64,000 bases of DNA from Moniliella sp. 'wahieum' (taxonomy: Eukaryota > Basidiomycota > Moniliellomycetes > Moniliellales > Moniliellaceae), in the NCBI GenBank assembly GCA_003971905.1, contig RSEE01000029.1, positions 62,001 through 126,000 on the forward strand, in the 5' to 3' direction. The position numbers and the translations under genes were made by a program. A model generated the notes under the pieces. The model made no database searches and had not been told where the DNA came from. It worked only from the letters and a program-made list of their open reading frames with translations. Positions 45,814-58,537 of this stretch are shown one piece after another; the first letter of the stretch is position 1; every line of letters begins with the position of its first letter.

Positions 45814-46910
45814 TCACGCCTCGGGCGTTTCCAGCGCATCCAGCGCCGCCGACAGCAAGTCCACCTTCTCCGTCAGCACCTTGAGCGATGCCAGCAGCAG
45901 CCGTTCGGGCGGGGATGATGCCGGTGGACTCAATGTCAAATAGGAAATGGTCCCGCACCCGGCCCAGCTTGACCGCATCCTTAAACTCCTCGTGCCGCAG
46001 CACCTCGCGCGACACGGTATCCTTCCGTGCATCGGCCACGTACACTTCTTGGCCTCCCTGGGCGGTCGGGCGGGTACCAATGACGCCCTCGGGGAAGCAC
46101 TGGGTAAACCTGCTTGCAGTTCCTTGTCCTTTTCCCGGTCCCCTGTCTGGCCAATCGGCTTGAGAATGTGAATCGTCGGCAGGAGGCGGTAGGAGGCAGT
46201 AGCAACGGGCGAAAACTTGGCATGGTCCTTGCCCACGCCCTTGACGCAGTGCAGCTCCATCTCGATCGACTGGCCCGGACGCATCTTGGCCAGGACAATG
46301 TCCTTGTTGACTGGCCGGGGGCAGGCCGCGTGGGTTGTTGGGCGAGCGCCAGGTCCAGTCCGCTTGCCCGCCTTGCGGCGAAACTGCATCATGCCACTGG
46401 TCACATGCGCATTGTCGTACAACTTGAGCGGGTCCGTCTCGAGCTTGTTGGTGGCCACGTGCCGGCCATTCTTCTTGTACTGCGGATTGCGCGTGCACGT
46501 CGCATTCAGCAGAAAGACGAGCGTGTTCTCATCGTCGCCCGCCGCATTAGGCTCCTTAAAGGTGAACAGGTCCGGAAAAGCCAATGGGCACACCAGGCCG
46601 AGGCGGTGAGCCAGCACTCGTCCTGCACAATCGACGTGTTCTTAAACACATACACATGCTCCACCGCCACTGTCGGCACCTCGGCAATGAGCACACGCCG
46701 AATAGCATTCGCAATGCTCGCGTCGACGCCGACCAGGTCGAGCTCGATGCGGTCGCTGGCGAGAGAGGTGATCTGGCAGGTAAGGCCGCGCGCGGAAGCG
46801 GGCCAGGTCCCAGACGCCGTCGTCAGCGGCCATGTGGCGGGGGAGGAAGGGGACGTGACGTTGCCCACCCGCTCCTCCTCAATCGACACGAGCCGGGGAT
46901 CGAGACTCAT
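45814..46910 (-). CDS. RPC40: RNA polymerase I and III subunit AC40 (Rpc40), frame-broken
   Basis: Alpha-like assembly subunit shared by Pol I and Pol III, partner of AC19. The start at 46,910 gives [20 protein letters not shown], followed by [20 protein letters not shown] and [20 protein letters not shown], the alpha-subunit dimerisation block. Next come [98 protein letters not shown] and [17 protein letters not shown], ending [18 protein letters not shown]. About 365 residues, close to the family's length. At least three one-base frame changes occur (near 46,615, 46,110 and 45,910). The gene is expected to be essential, so these are probably sequencing errors. Confidence 0.93.
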
Positions 46911-47236
46911 GGTGGTGGTGGTGGTGGGGTTGGTGTTGGTGCGTTTGGTGCGGGCTGGTATCGTCGGTCGATTGTCTGCCCGGCCGCCGCTCGAGAAAAA
47001 AATTGCCTGCGTCGGGAAACCCAGGGGCAGGGGCGGAATCCACTGCGCGCCGGCCGGGCGGACACGAGCGGTTGCCGACCCCCACGCGCTGCCTCGCAGC
47101 GCCTGATATATCCTGCTGGACGCAACACTGGAGTATTTCTGCTGGAAGCACTTCGTATATTCTGCTGGCTCTTATAACCTCGTGTGCGACCTCCACCACC
47201 GCCAATACATCCACACCATTCAGTACACACATGCGT

Positions 47237-48841
47237 CTACTTGGGCACAAACCGCCTCAGCAGTCCTTCTCCCACTCCGCCAGCCCCCCGCCTCCCCGCC
47301 GCGGGCTTGGTCCCAGCCGCCGCGCCGCGCCGCTCCTGCGCCTGCTGCTGCTCCAGCGCCGCCAGCGCACGCTCAAACACACTCCACTCAATCACGTTGC
47401 CCTCCACCGCCTCGCCTTCGGCGGTCTGATGCGCAATGCAAAACTCGGCCTGGCGGAGCCGCGTGAGCTTGACCACATGCGCCGCACTCCCCATCCCGCG
47501 CTAGGTCGTGCACGATCGACCGCACATAAGTCCCGCCACTGACCGTCATCTCCAAGCTGAATGCTGCCGGCGCAATACACGCTCATCGTCCGCTGCGTCC
47601 ACCGTGGTGGTAGTAGGGGTGGCACCGGTGGTGGGTTGGTACTGCTGCTGCATGGCTGCTTTCTTGTGTCGTCTCCGCCGCGGCGCTGCTTGCCTGCTCA
47701 GCGTCCACGGCCTTGGTCGTAGTGCTCTCTTTGTTGGTTTCCGCACGCTCATCCTCTTTGGCTGGCGTTGGCTCTGCTGGCTCCGATGCAACCGGCTTGG
47801 GCTCGGCGCTCGGCTGCTCAGCGTCCACGGCCTCCGCTGTAGTGCTTTCTTTGTTGGTTTCCACCCGTTCCTCCTCGTTGGCTGGCTCTGGTTGCTCTGA
47901 TGTGACCGGCTTGGGATCGGCGTTCGCCTGCTCTGCGTCCTCGCCTTCGCTGTGGTACTCTCTTTGTTGGTTTCCACCTGCCCTCCTCTTTAGCTGCCTC
48001 TGCTTGCTCCGATGCGACCCGCTTGGGCTCGGGCGCCTCGTCGCCCGCCATCGCACGCACCCTCCCCACCAGCGCCTTGTCTTCCTCCGGAACCTCATTC
48101 TCCGGTGGCGCATACGGGTGCTCGCCCGCCTTGAGGAAGGAAGTCAAGCGCACGCATCTACCTGCACCTCGCGCTTGGAATCGGGCGCGGCAGCGGGAGG
48201 TTTGTCGTGCATACTCAAACAGCCGTCTGCCTTCGATCCGAACTGCCGAGTACAGCGGCGGCGCCTGGGTAATCGTGCCGCGAAAGTGGGCCAGAGCTTG
48301 CTCCAGCAGAACGGGCGTCACGTGCGTGTGGGGGGCACGGTACATAATCGGATCCAACTTGTCGTAGCTCGTGGTCGACGAGCCGAGCAGCGCCGTCGTC
48401 GCGTACTCTTTCGTGCACGACTGGAATTGCCCACACGCCTTGGTTCCACCATTGACGCCAATGACTGCGATTGGTACAAAAGGGAGAGGGGGAGGGGGTA
48501 GTCACGCGGTCTGGACGAGGGAGAGAGGCATTTAAGCCAGGCAAAACGGGGAGCGGACGTACCCAGTACCCCGTCGGCCAACGGGTCTAGCGTGCCACCA
48601 TGACCAATTTTGGGTGGGATATGGGGCTGGCGATTGAGCTTGCGGAACATGTTGCCCTCCAGGGGCACAGGCTTGCCATCGGCCCTCTTGAACAGTGCTG
48701 AGCGCGCAAGCAGGGGCTTGAGACGGTCCAGCAGCTCGGCCGAGGTGGGGCCCGAAGGCTTGTTGATGGCAAACACGCCCGAGAGCGGACGGGAGTCGAT
48801 GGTGGACGGGGCGGTGCGGGCACGCTTCGAGGGCGCGACAT
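47237..48841 (-). CDS. PUS4: tRNA pseudouridine-55 synthase (TruB/Pus4), with internal repeat insertion
   Basis: Converts U55 of the tRNA T-loop to pseudouridine. The likely start at 48,841 reads MSRP, then after one missing [21 protein letters not shown] and [20 protein letters not shown]. The catalytic block [16 protein letters not shown], containing the catalytic Asp, is followed by an intron at 48,562-48,465 (GTACGT donor, ATCGCAG acceptor) joining to [20 protein letters not shown]. Next is the TruB region [38 protein letters not shown] and YAR. The C-terminal domain reads [15 protein letters not shown] and ends LLRRFVPK. Between them is a Glu/Lys/Pro/Thr-rich repeat insertion (47.69-48.04 kb). 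About 500 residues, longer than typical Pus4 largely because of that insert. Several one-base frame changes. Confidence 0.9.
47693..48040 (-). repeat. In-gene tandem repeat, three copies of about 115 bp
   Basis: Three imperfect copies (about 47,693-47,812, 47,813-47,927 and 47,928-48,040). On the coding strand each encodes a unit like [13 protein letters not shown], an acidic stretch, then ETNKESTT and VDAEQ. Not part of any TruB fold; likely disordered and length-variable between strains. Confidence 0.8.
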
Positions 48842-49207
48842 GGCGGTGGCGGTGGTGGTGAGGGTGCGGGTGCCAGGCGATGGGAACCGATGGAGGCGCA
48901 TCGGGAAGATGGCCAGTTGCTGCTTCTGGTGCTTTCCCCCCACTAATAGGGCCACGTGAGAAGCCCCAACCAAAAAAAAACAGAAAAGAAAAAACAAAAC
49001 AAATCCAACGGCGGCGAGGCGAGAATGGATGAGTTGCACCGATCCCCCTGGTCTGGCCCTTGTTCTGCCAGGCAGCATCCATCCTCTCTGGTGGCCTCGA
49101 CGCGTCGCCATCGCCGTCGCCATCGCCATCGCCCCCATCACCTTCACCACCTCCACTACCTCCACCACCCCACCTCCTCCTCCACGAGCCCCCCCCCCCC
49201 TCGGCTC
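48842..49207. promoter_or_regulatory. Divergent promoter region, PUS4 / SNU114
   Basis: 366 bp separate the starts of PUS4 (-) and SNU114 (+), so both promoters must lie here or overlap the genes. The SNU114 side is an imperfect CACCT/CATCGC iteration (49,100-49,200). An A-rich tract lies at about 48,970-49,000. No defined binding site identified. Confidence 0.5.
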
Positions 49208-52197
49208 ATGGACGAGTACGACGAATTGTACGTTCCCCTCCCTCTGTCCGCATCCGCCGCCTCGGCTAACCCGACCCAGCGGCAACTACCTCGGCGCACT
49301 CTCCGACTCGGACTCCGGCTCGGACTCGGACGACTCCTATGTCTCCCCGCCCGCAGCCCCGGCCCCGGCGCCCGGCGCCGCCTCCGCCACCTCTGCTTCG
49401 CCCCGCTCTATCGACAGCGCTGCGCCCGAGGAGCCATCGCTCGCGTTGATGCAGGTCGATGAGGCGCCCTCCAATGCCGTCATCCTCCACGAGGACAAAA
49501 AGTACTATCCCGATGCCTCCGAGGTCTATGGGGAGCATGTCGAGACACTGTGCAAGAAGAAGATGCCCAGCCCATCACCCAGCCCTTGGTTGAGCCCGTG
49601 CAGATCCGCCAATTCGCACTCCAGAGGCCGACTTGCCCGAGACGAGGTACGAAAAGAAGTTCCTCGTCGACCTCCTCCAGTTCCCCGACATGGTGCGCAA
49701 CGTGGCGGTCGTTGGCCACCTGCACCACGGCAAGACTTCCTTGTTGGACATGCTCGTCGAGTATACTCACAAGATGCAGGTCGATGTCGATCGCCGCTTG
49801 GGCTACACGGACGCTCTCAAGCTGGAGCGAGACCGTGGTATCTCCCTCAAAACTGCCGCTCTCTCCTCTCTGTCCTCTCCGATACGCGCGGCAAGTCCCA
49901 TGCGGTCCACTTGCTCGACACGCCGGCCACCCCAACTTTTCCGACGAGGTGGCAGCTGCGTTGCGCTTGGTGGATGGCGTGGTGCTCGTGGTGGATGTGG
50001 TGGAAGGCGTGATGAGTCAAACCGAGGCCATCATCAAGTACTGTGTGACGGAGGACTTGCCCATCGTCCTGGTGGTCAACAAGTTGGACCGGTTGATTCT
50101 CGAGTTGCGATTGCCCCCGACTGACGCTACTTTAAGATCCGCCAAACGATCGATGAGGTCAACACTGTCGTTGCCTCCGTCTCCTCCGACCCGGCACGGC
50201 GTCTGTCGCCCGAACGGGCAACGTGGCGTTTGCCAGTACCGAGCACCGCTACGTTTTTACGCTTCGCTCCTTTGCCCAACTCTACGCGCTCACCACCCCT
50301 TGGACCAACCTAAGTTTGCCAGCGGCTCTGGGGCGACATTTACTACACGCCCGCCTCGCGCAACTTTACCCGCACCCCGACCTCCGGTAGTGTCCGCAGT
50401 TTCCTCCAGTTCATCCTGACTCCCTGTACAAACTCTACACCTCGGTTTTCCTCGGAACCGGCCGAGCTCAAGAAAACCCTGGGCGGAATGGGCATCCACC
50501 CCCATCGCAAGCGTACAAGACCGACGTTCGGCCTCTCCTCCGCTCGTTCTCACCCAGTTCTTCTCTACCGGTCCCGTGGGTTGGGCGACCTGCTCGTCAG
50601 CCTGCCGAGCGCCCAAGAAGGTGCCGCGAAAAAAGTCCAACGCTACTTCCCCGCCGAGTTGGCGCCCAGCTTGGCCCAGGGCATGGCCCAGTGCGACCCC
50701 AAGGCCGAGGTGGTGGTCCATGTGACCAAGTTGTTGCCTACCGTCGATGGCCGCTCGCTTCGCGCCTTGGGACGCGTGATGAGCGGCACAGTCGAGGTCG
50801 GCATGAGCGTACGTGTGTTGGGACCTACCTTTTCACCACCCACGACGAGGAGGACATGATGCAAGCTACGGTCGAAGGCGTGTTGCTGGACCATACCCGC
50901 TACGTGCTCCCGGTCGAGGGCGTGCCGGCTGGCTCGCTCGTGCTCCTGTCTGGCGTGGAAGAGAGTATCGTCAAGTTGGCCACCGTGGTGGGCGGAACAG
51001 GTTCCGAACTGGCCATCTTCCATCCCATTCGGCAGTTCAACCAGGCCGTGCTCAAAGTCGCTGTCGAACCCCTTGTCCCGTCCGACCTGCCCAAGTTGCT
51101 GGCGGGATTGCGCGCGATTAGCAAGACTTACCCCTTGGCCGAAGTACGCGTGAGGAGAGTGGCGAACACATCCTGCTCGGCACGGGCGAACTGTACCTGG
51201 ACTCGATCCTTTATGATCTGCGTACCATCTGGGCCGAGGTGAAATCAAAGTGTCGGACCCCATTGTCCGGTTTGCCGAGACGGTGATCGAGACGAGCATG
51301 GTGCAATGCGTGGCTACCACGCCGAATGGCAAGAACAGCTTGACGTTGGTGGCGGAGCCGTTGGAAAAGGGTCTGGCTGAAGACATTGAAGCGGGCACGA
51401 TCGACATTCGCTTGCCCCCGCGCCAATTGGCCAAACTGCTCACGGAGAGGTACGACTGGGATGTCTTGGCCGCCCGTTCGGTCTGGGCGTTTGGCCCGGA
51501 CACCCAAGGTCCCAACGTGTTGGTCGACGATACCTTGCCCGGCGAAGTGGACAAGACATTGCTCTATGCGGTCAAACAGTCGATCGCACAAGGATTTGCC
51601 TGGGGTACGCGCGAAGGTCCCTTGGCCGACGAACCGATGCGCAACGTCAAGTTCCGCATCTTGTCCGCCAGCTTGGCCGACAACCCACTCCAGCGCGGCG
51701 GCGGACAAATCATCCCCACCGCACGGCGCGCATGTTACGCCGCGTTCCTCCTGGCCCAACCGCGGTTGCTTGAACCGGTGCTGGCGGTCGAAGTTCAAGC
51801 ACCCCCGAAGCCGTCGGGGACATCTACACTGCGCTCTCACGACGACGCGGGCACGTGGTCCGCGACGCACCGAAACCTGGCACACCGCTCGTCACCATGC
51901 ACGCCTTGCTACCCGCCATCGACTCGGCCGGATTCGAAACGGACGTGCGCACGCTCACCCAGGGCCAAGCCATGCCGCTCCACTCCAAACTTCTCCCATT
52001 GGCAAGTCGTACCGGGTGACCCGCTCGATACGTCCCTCGTCCTCCGCCCACTCGAACCGGCGCCCCCACTCGGCTTGGCTCGCGACTTTGTCCTCAAAAC
52101 CCGTAGGCGTAAAGGCTTGGCGGACGAGGTGAGCGCACGCGCCTACCTCGATGCCGATATGGTTCGCGCCCTTGCCGACGCTGGTGTTGAGCTATAA
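49208..52197 (+). CDS. SNU114: U5 snRNP GTPase Snu114 (EFTUD2), frame-broken
   Basis: EF-2-like GTPase of the spliceosome that controls Brr2-driven unwinding of U4/U6 and spliceosome disassembly. Exon 1 MDEYDE is joined over a 52-nt intron (49,228-49,279, GTACGT donor, GACCCAG acceptor) to [20 protein letters not shown], the characteristic acidic N-terminus. [20 protein letters not shown] follows, then the G-domain: P-loop [30 protein letters not shown], the [12 protein letters not shown] block, [14 protein letters not shown] and VVNKLDRL. Domains II to V follow ([91 protein letters not shown]), ending [12 protein letters not shown]. About 980 residues, as expected. Many one-base frame changes, most clearly near 49,560, 49,890 and 50,110-50,800. 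Confidence 0.93.
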
Positions 52198-54240
52198 CTT
52201 GTTCGCGTGTCTCATGCCTCATGTTCATGTCTCATGTCTTGTGTCCCGTAGCCTTCGTCTCACGTTGCCCTTTTCCTGGCAGCGGTGTGGCGGACCGAGG
52301 CGCAGGTGGCGGCGAGGCACGTAGCCAGCGAACTGCGGACCGATCTTCAGCTCTCTCGCCACACATTGCACCATGCCAGGCGCCCACGCTCGGCTCGTCT
52401 CCTCGTCCTCCTGCCTCCATATAGTAGCTGCTGCCGACGTTGCAGACCCCAGAGTGTAGACTAAAGATGGCAGACTGAAGAACGCAGACTAAAGACCGCC
52501 CCCCCACTCGTCCCTCCCTTTCCCTCTGAGTGGTCTCATCCTGCTGCCCGCTCCTCCCATCGACAAAGAGGCCTGAGGCCTGATTCCTGACTCTTAAAAC
52601 GTACTTAGTGAATGGAATGGCGTCCCGTTCCGCCTCTGCTGACCTAACTGACCATGCCCCGAGAGGCTAGAGACTAGGGGCTAGCGAGCGTGCGTGCGCC
52701 AGTACTCCGTGTCGTGGCGTTTCGTCACACCCCGTGCAGTGAGCTGTAGCAGAGATAGACGCCGGGTGAGGATTTGATGCGGCTGGCGAATGGGTTACGA
52801 ATTACGCGTTACGCGTTACCAGGGGCTGTCGGAAAAGGCCGCCGGTTCGGAGTGTTACATGTTACTGAGCCATGCAGTCCATCGCCGCCCCACCCACAGA
52901 GACCCCAACATCAGTGCCGTCTTACACACCTGTGGCCAACAAGAGCGTTAATGCACATGTACCACCCCGCGAGAGAGAGTGCGACCGCAGCTGGCGCGGG
53001 TTGCTACATGTTGCCTCTCTTTGCCGGGGAGGGTGGGAAAGGATGGGAAATGAGAAGAGATGTGGGCGTATTGGCACCAACTCTGCCGTGAATACCTGAA
53101 GGTCCACTGGCACAACCACGCGCTCAACTCACCAACGTGGGCAGCTGCTGCCAGTGGTTGCCAGCTCAACATGTTCAACGTTGAGTTCAACGCACTCTGC
53201 CCACCCAATCCGCACCCTCCCCGCTACCTTTGCCCAGCTCCGAGAGGAGCTCTGGGGAGCCCTCCGTAGCCATCAACTCGTGTGGTGTTGGGTCTCAACC
53301 AATATATCATCAGTTGCTCTCTTCTTTTTTCTTTGCTCAAGCAAGGACATGATGCCACGGCAGCACTCGGCCGTCTGATGAATCAGCTGCAAAGCAGCCT
53401 TCAGACAAGGCGTGGAGGTGAGGGGCGAGCCACACGTCTTCAAGCGTTGAACGTCTGAAGGGATGGAGACAGGAGAGAGCATGGGGGGCGCAGCCGCCGA
53501 GCGGCACTCTTCCGCCCGGCTAGGCGAGCGTCCCCAATCATTAATCATTAATCATTAATCCAACGTTCAACTTGAACGTTCACCTCAAGCAACCCTAGCA
53601 CTGGCGTCTAGCATGTATTGCGCTGATTCTTGTGGCATGTGACATGCATGTGATCTGCGGTGTTCTTCCATCTCGTCGCTCGGCTGGGGCGTGGCCGGCC
53701 GTAAGCGTAACGCGCAAACGTTAAGCGCTTAGCCTAAGCATTTTGCCGGCCAGGGCGTCCTGAGCGCCTGAGCCGCTTTAAGTCCGCGGCAGCAAATGCC
53801 AGAGCCGATGGTCGGAGCTTCGCTAGACTGCAATTCCGCTCGGCGATAGCAGTGGAAATACCAAGTGATGCATGACGCATGATGCGGAGCCGGTTCCGCT
53901 CGGCCGTGCTAAGTACTTGGTACTTGGTACTTAGTGTTGATACAGGCCGGTACCCCAACTCGGCATCCCGGCACTAGCTCGCCGACGAGCACCAGGCCAT
54001 ACGAACGAACGCAGCCACACTGATTTGCTGACCATTCCAAACACACACCCGGTGTTTATGCGTGGGTATGTCCGGCCTCAGAATCCAAAATCACCTGTCC
54101 AATTTCCAACCCCCAGGGCGAGCGGCACGCACTCAACGCGTTGGGCCGTGGCTCTTGACCTTGGGTCTCTCCCCCACCATCTGTAGCTGCCGTCGTAAGA
54201 GTGCGAGCTCCCACCTTCCGGCGTCCATATCCTCTCGCAC
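52198..54240. other. Intergenic region
   Basis: 2.0 kb without a supportable gene. Arrays: 53,537-53,560 (ATTAAT), 53,870-53,890 (ATGCAT) and 53,917-53,935 (AAGTACTTGG type); a short AGGCCT pair lies near 52,570. Confidence 0.55.
53537..53560. repeat. Heptad palindrome array, ATTAAT type
   Basis: Three copies of ATTAATC in tandem: a 6-bp palindrome plus a C spacer. Confidence 0.7.
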
Positions 54241-56098
54241 ATGGCATTCGCAACGGTTGCCAGCTTGGCCGCGGACGACCAGCTCGATGCTTCCACCATC
54301 CAATACCGCCCCGGCCCACAAGGAGAAAAGCCTATTGATGAACGGTCAGCCAGCACGATTCCTGATCCCAACCCCGTCGATGACGCATGCGACACGCAAA
54401 AGCGCAAGTTGGTCGGCTGGGGTGTTTACTCAGATGCCGACCTGGTAGAATCGTTGCCTGACCCCCTTGCGGACCCGGAAAACCCCATGACATGGGGAAC
54501 TCGCCGCTTCTTTCTCCTCCTCCTTGTTATCCAAGCCGCGCTGGTCGCCACTACTTGCAGTAGTGCCGCTGCTCTTAGCTATGGCCACGTCCAAGAAATG
54601 TTCCATGTGGGACAAGAAGTTGCAATCCTCACTGTCGCCTTGTGAGTACCCTCTTGTGAAGGCATTGAGTGGCACTAACGTGTGTTTGACTAGGTTCGTC
54701 CTTGGCTTTGGCTTGGGACCTGCCATCTTTTCTCCGCTTTCGGAGTTCTACGGGCGACGGCCCATCTACATTATTTCCTTGGGGACTTTCTTCCTCCTCA
54801 ACTTCCCTGTTGCCTTCGCCAACAATATTGCTGTTCTTATCATCTTCCGATTTCTGTCTGCATTTTGCGCCAGTGCATTCCTCAGCGTTGCCGGGGCCAC
54901 ATGCACTGACCTCTTTCCTCGGGAGGAATTGTTTGTCCCCATGTCTTTGTTTACTGTTGGGTATGTACTGTAATGTTCTCTGTCCCTTCCAAAACTAACT
55001 TGCTCTCCAGCCCGTTTCTAGGTCCTATTCTAGGTCCAATATACTCTGGCTTTGCCAACCAGTTCACTGGCGGTTTCCGTTGGACTTACTTTCCAATCAT
55101 CATTTGGTCTTTCATTCTTGTCATTGGGCTTATCTTCTTCTATCAAGAGACCTACCACCCTCTTATCCTGACGCGTCGTGCTCAGCGTCTCCGCCGCGAA
55201 ACCAACGACCCCGCTTGGGTATCTCAAATGGAACTAGATGTGGGAAGTAAAAACAAGACGCAGGTCGTTTTGCAGTTCATGCGAAGGATTCCCGTGCTCC
55301 TTGCAACCGAGTTGATGCTTTCCCTGTTATGTGCTTGGTCGGCACTTCTTCTCGGTATCGTGTACTTGCTCTTTGAGGCGCTCCCCTTTACCATGCGCAC
55401 TAAACACAACTTCAACGATTGGCAGTCGGGCCTCGTACGTGTCGCACCTTCTTTGACCTGGTGATGCGAGATACTGACATCATCCTCAAGTCATTCTCTG
55501 GTATCCTTGTAGGGGAGTTGGCAGTTTGTTCAATTCCGTATTGGAATATGAGGTACAAGCGGGCATTGGAAAAGTATAACGGAAGTCCTCCCCCAGAAGA
55601 ACGTCTATTCCCCAGTATGCTTGGGGCAATTTTGACGGTGGTGGGCTTGCTCGTATTTGGCTTGACTACCTTCAAGTCGGTCCATTGGGTGGCCCCTATC
55701 ATTTCCATCTTGCCATTTGGAACGGGGGTCATTCTTTGCTTCATGTCCATTTTCGCTTACACTGGGGAAGCTTTCCGTCCCGTTGCAGCATCTGCCATGG
55801 CTTGCAATACTTGCGTCCGTTGTATCTTCAGTACCGCCATGCCCCTCTTTGCTATCCCAGTGCGTGCATGCCTCTATCGTTTCGCTGGCATTACTGACAG
55901 TTGGGCAGATGTTTAGACGAATGCAGCCCGTGGGAGGGTCACTATTCCTCGCCGGACTCAACGTATTGATGGTGCGCAGCTCCCCCTTCAGCTTCGGTAA
56001 TTGCGATGTAAACTAACTGGCTCTAGATCCCCATCCCTTTTGTTTTTTATCGCATCGGAGATCGTGTTCGCGCTAGTAGCAAGTATTGTGCCTCCTAA
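54241..56098 (+). CDS. MFS transporter (DHA1-type drug:H+ antiporter), six exons
   Basis: Twelve-span major facilitator protein, likely exporting drugs or small metabolites from the plasma membrane. Starts MAFATVASLAADDQLD with a hydrophilic N-terminal tail, then DPENPMTWGTRRFFLLLLVI, the usual N-P-x-W-x-x-x-R/K lead-in to span 1. Later: FGLGPAIFSPLSEFYGRRPI (motif A, D/E-R-x-G-R-R region), FRFLSAFCASAFLSVAGATC, PFLGPILGPIYSGF, FRWTYFPIII, FFYQETYHPLIL and ending IPIPFVFYRIGDRVRASSKY. Introns are 54,642-54,693, 54,961-55,010, 55,435-55,490, 55,860-55,908 and 55,972-56,026, all GT-AG and 49-56 nt. Every join keeps the frame, so this gene is intact, in contrast to its neighbours. It has the most intron-rich structure of the confirmed intact genes. 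Confidence 0.93.
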
Positions 56099-56603
56099 CG
56101 CACGGCTTGCGCGACTTATTATCCAAGTATGTGATCCAAGCTCCTCAATTGTGTATAATTGCATGTGTGCATGCGGCAAGAACTGCCAGAACCATTGTCA
56201 CAGTGCTGGACCTTGTGGAGGATTTCACTGTCAGTTGGGCACGGACCAGGTGGAAAGGCCGTAAGAACTGTCTGTTAGTAGGAATGTCTAGTAGGAGGGG
56301 GTGTATTTTACAAGCGCTAGGCCACGGACCTGGCCTCCTGTGGGTAAGTAGACCACAAGAGATTGAGTTGCCAACTCGGTCCCAGCCTACACCTAGGCAA
56401 TGGGCACCCCCGTTGTCTGGACAGTAAGGAGTGGTGGAGCGCCGTGGTTGAGGAAGTGTCTCTGTATTAGCAGTCGTTCTTAGCCTCGGGGCCCTCAGGC
56501 CTTAAAATTTCCCCCCGGCGGAATATACACATCGTGGCCGCGCCCTATTCCGCCCGTTCATATAACTCGGGCATCGCCCAGTGCTTGTTGGTGAGGCCCA
56601 ACC
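56099..56603. other. Short intergenic region MFS / PRP17
   Basis: About 500 bp. Nothing recognised beyond untranslated sequence. Confidence 0.5.
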
Positions 56604-58537
56604 ATGTCGCTGGTTGGGTACGCGTCTGACAGCGACTCGGCATCCGAGACGGAGGCCCCCACCACCACCGCCCCGGCCGCTTCCCTTCCCACTCCGAGCA
56701 CATTCAGTAACACCTTCTCTTCTGCCAATTCTGTTCCGGGCAGTAGTGCCCCCCAAGAGGAGGAGGACGATGAAAATGTCAACGACGACGATGACCTGGG
56801 CCCTGTCAACCCACTTGACGACCCGTTTGGCTTGCATCGTGTCTCGCACACCAACACTTTTCCTGCTCCAAGGATAAGCGCAAACGGAAAGCGCATTCGC
56901 CACCTACTGCACTTGTCCGCCCCTCTGCGCCAGAAGTCGAGGCTGCCCCTTCCCAGGACGAGGCCCTCACGCTCGCTCCGCAAGACTCGGCTATGCTGGT
57001 GAACTTGCCGTATGAGGTGCTGTCGCGCTCGCTCCAAGCAACAACGGAAGAAGAGATCATGCGGAAACGCCAGAACGTATGGACAGGCCATGTCGAGCCC
57101 GCGTTCCTCCGGCCCATTGACTTCCGCAATGAGCAGCGCACCTTTGATACTAAGGGCTACGCTCACGACCCAGCCCACCTGGGCGCATTTGTCGGCACGC
57201 CGTCTGGTTCGGGTGGTATGGCACTCGATCGGAATGCCGGTCTGGCCGGGGGGGAGATGCGGGCCAAGTCACGGGACATTAAGAGGAATCGCGCACAGGG
57301 GGTGACGCAAGTGTGACCGAGGGGGAGGGGGCGTACCAAGGTCCTTGGGCCGGTTGGGCGGGGGAGAAGGTGAACCTGACGGAAGGGGTAGGGCCTTCGG
57401 AAGAACAGCTGTCTGCTTCCAAGGCTAGGGAAGAGCTGCGTGCTTCGGAGAAGACACTTCAAGCCCAAAAAGAAGAAAAGGCACTAGCCAAGACCGGTGC
57501 ACCACCGGGGGAGGAACGCTCCATCTTCCATGGCGAGTCCATGTACGATTACCAAGGCCGAACCTACATGTCCGTCCCGACTGACGTGGACTCCAATTTG
57601 TTCTCGAATCCGGGGATCAGACTTGCTTCCTTCCCAAGGAGTGTGTACATGAGTTCAAGGGACACACCAAGGGTGTCTCATCAGTCCGACTTTTTCCTCG
57701 AAGTGGGCATCTCTCCTCCTCATCAAGTATGGACACCAAAGTCAAGCTGTGGGACGTGTACCATGATGGGCGGGTGTTGCGTACGTTCATGGGTCATAAC
57801 AAAGCGGTCCGGACGGCGGAGTTCAGCCCGTCTGGAACCCAGTTCCTCTCGGCCTCGTATGACCGGCAGATTAAGCTTTGGACACGGAAACTGGGCAGGC
57901 CATCCGGACTTTTTCCAATGGCAAGACACCTTATTGCGTCGCTTTCCATCCGGAGGAGGAGAAGCACTGTTTCCTCGCGGGTATGAACGACAAGAAGATT
58001 ATTCAATACGATCTGCGGTCCGGTGAGATCACCCAAGAGTACGACCAGCATCTTGGTGCGATCAACAGCATTACGTTTGTGGATCAGAACCGACGGTTCG
58101 TGAGCACGTCGGACGATAAGACGATGCGTGCGTGGGAGTGGGACATACCCGTGGTGATCAAGTACATTGCCGATCCCACCATGTACTCCATGCCGGCTGT
58201 TACGCTATCCCCGTCCGGCAAATACCTGGCCTGCCAGTCGCTCGACAATCAAGTGTTGATCTACACGGCCGACACGTTCCGCGCGAACCGCAAAAAGTCC
58301 TTTCGTGGACACAATGTGGCCGGGTACGCGTGCCAAGTCAATTTTAGCCCTGATGGTCGCTTTGTCTCCTCTGGCGACGGTGCGGGCAACCTGGTGTTTT
58401 GGGATTGGAAAACGACCCGCATCCTCAAGCGCATCAAGGCGCATGACCGCGTCGTCATCTCCCACTGTTGGTTGCCGCACGAAACGTCTCAAGTCATTAC
58501 TGGCTCGTGGGATGGGAGCATCAAGCTCTGGGCTTGA
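56604..58537 (+). CDS. PRP17: Pre-mRNA splicing factor Prp17/Cdc40 (WD40), frame-broken
   Basis: Second-step splicing factor that joins the activated spliceosome. Starts [20 protein letters not shown], the S/D/E-rich N-terminus typical of the family. Next: [50 protein letters not shown]-type segments, [20 protein letters not shown] and [16 protein letters not shown] seven-blade WD40 propeller follows: STKVKLWD-type block [111 protein letters not shown] and [11 protein letters not shown] at the stop. Frame changes near 56,865, 57,310, 57,625-57,700 and 57,880-57,960. Expected length about 640 residues, slightly above the usual. No introns are required. Confidence 0.92.

Noticed and set aside
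46114-47177. Plus-strand frames of 197-330 codons across RPC40 and its upstream region
   Set aside because: Antisense of a confidently identified gene; no independent motif.
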